Source: Bacillota bacterium | Lineage (GTDB): Bacteria > Bacillota > Clostridia > Oscillospirales > Ruminococcaceae | Direction of reading: 5' to 3' | Assembly (NCBI GenBank): GCA_023457355.1 | Contig: JAEWLW010000045.1 | Location: 1 to 13,670, forward strand | Length of the DNA: 13,670 nucleotides | Shown here: positions 13,396-13,670 of the stretch, one piece after another | Layout of the letters: every line of letters starts with the position of its first letter | Numbering within the stretch: the first letter of the stretch is position 1 | The notes under the pieces: model-generated | The model's database searches: none | What the model was told of the DNA's origin: nothing | What the model saw: only the letters and a program-made list of their open reading frames with translations | Program-made: the position numbers and the translations under genes

Positions 13396-13474
13396 AGCTT
13401 GTGGAAAAATTATTTCAAAGAAAAAGTGGCACAAACTAAAAGTTTTGGTCGAGCTTTTTCAAAAGCGCGCGGGG
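13396..13474 (+). repeat. dispersed intergenic repeat, copy B
   Basis: The 63 bp at 13412-13474 match the reverse complement of 8659-8721 at 57 positions. The similarity extends leftwards through AGCTTGT and an A-rich run to 13396. A perfect 11-bp hairpin (13367-13393) lies just before it and a CACAG/CTGTG hairpin (13487-13515) just after, paralleling the hairpins that flank copy A although their sequences differ. No gene is contained in it. Confidence 0.8.
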
Positions 13475-13611
13475 TCTTGGTAGAGCCACAGCGGGCATTG
13501 ATGCCGCCCACTGTGATAAGCGGTATTTGTGTTATGCAAATTGCTAAGGAGCCTCTGATTAATTCAGGGGCGGGTTAACGGCGAGAGAATTTTGTGGCTG
13601 ACAAGGCAAAA

Positions 13612-13646
13612 AGCGGGCATAAAGCTGGCGCTTATGGCTGTTTTTT
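13612..13646 (+). terminator. terminator-like hairpin near the right edge
   Basis: CATAA-GC pairs with GCTTATG (13618-13625 with 13630-13636, one bulged A, loop TGGC), extended by AGC/GCT across a GGG bulge, and is followed by six T. No gene on the plus strand precedes it within 650 nt, so its role is unclear. Confidence 0.4.
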
Positions 13647-13670
13647 AACACAGTCAGACGCGAAATTAGC

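Larger units (their letters stand above)
12990..13670. other. hairpin-rich intergenic region without a convincing gene
   Basis: Open frames on both strands (such as 12938-13360 minus and 12949-13317 plus) lack ribosome binding sites, give arginine/cysteine-rich unlikely proteins and cross several hairpins. Structures seen: palindrome GGCTGCGCAGCC (13026-13037); stem CTGCGGAC/GTCCGCAG (13056-13063 with 13073-13080); GTGCAC repeated around 13337-13356; stem AAGCCAGCGTC/GACGCTGGCTT (13367-13377 with 13383-13393); CACAG/CTGTG (13487-13515); CCTCTGA with TCAGGGG (13552-13558 with 13564-13570); and a terminator-like hairpin at 13612-13646. The dispersed repeat copy B also lies here. Confidence 0.6.

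Overview
The window looks like a chromosomal segment of a Gram-positive, Clostridia-type bacterium, probably near the Oscillospiraceae/Ruminococcaceae. The grounds are strong AGGAGG-type ribosome binding sites, a DUF951 gene, Clostridia-like housekeeping proteins, GAAC-N4-GTTC LexA boxes of the Bacillus/Clostridium type, and sigma-A promoters close to consensus. The genus cannot be fixed from this sequence. Most of it is ordinary core genome, broken by hairpin-rich intergenic stretches.

Left part (1-6540), read right to left on the minus strand: a promoter at 6512-6541 drives a tightly packed series, DUF951 protein, prfA (release factor 1), a Sua5/TsaC-type t6A synthase, coaE, a membrane-anchored lytic transglycosylase, then an M18 aminopeptidase and, past a strong hairpin, a flavodoxin-like reductase. 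Three successive stop/start overlaps (TAATG, ATGA, ATGA) link prfA, sua5, coaE and the transglycosylase. A small three-helix membrane protein follows and ends at a terminator. A new promoter then starts rpoB, of which only the first 20 codons lie in the window.

Middle (6541-9085), plus strand: a protein with three S1-like RNA-binding repeats; then an unrecognised two-helix membrane protein whose promoter carries two LexA boxes, which marks it as a probable SOS gene; a perfect 19-bp palindrome; and a complete tRNA-Thr(GGT) with consensus promoter and strong terminator. A MITE-like element with about 28-bp terminal inverted repeats follows the tRNA. Its core recurs near the right end of the window at about 90% identity.

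Right part (9086-13670): trmO on the minus strand with its own promoter, an apparently gene-less terminator, then a two-gene plus-strand operon made of a MocR-type (GntR plus aminotransferase) regulator and a stand-alone aminotransferase that resembles the regulator's own C-terminal domain. The last 740 bases hold no convincing gene and are rich in hairpins and repeats.

Two functional threads stand out. First, the t6A synthase, the t6A methyltransferase TrmO and a tRNA-Thr(GGU) with the U36-A37-A38 context these enzymes need are encoded within about 5.6 kb. Second, the LexA-box gene is a candidate for an undescribed SOS-induced membrane protein, possibly a division inhibitor, though its function is unknown.
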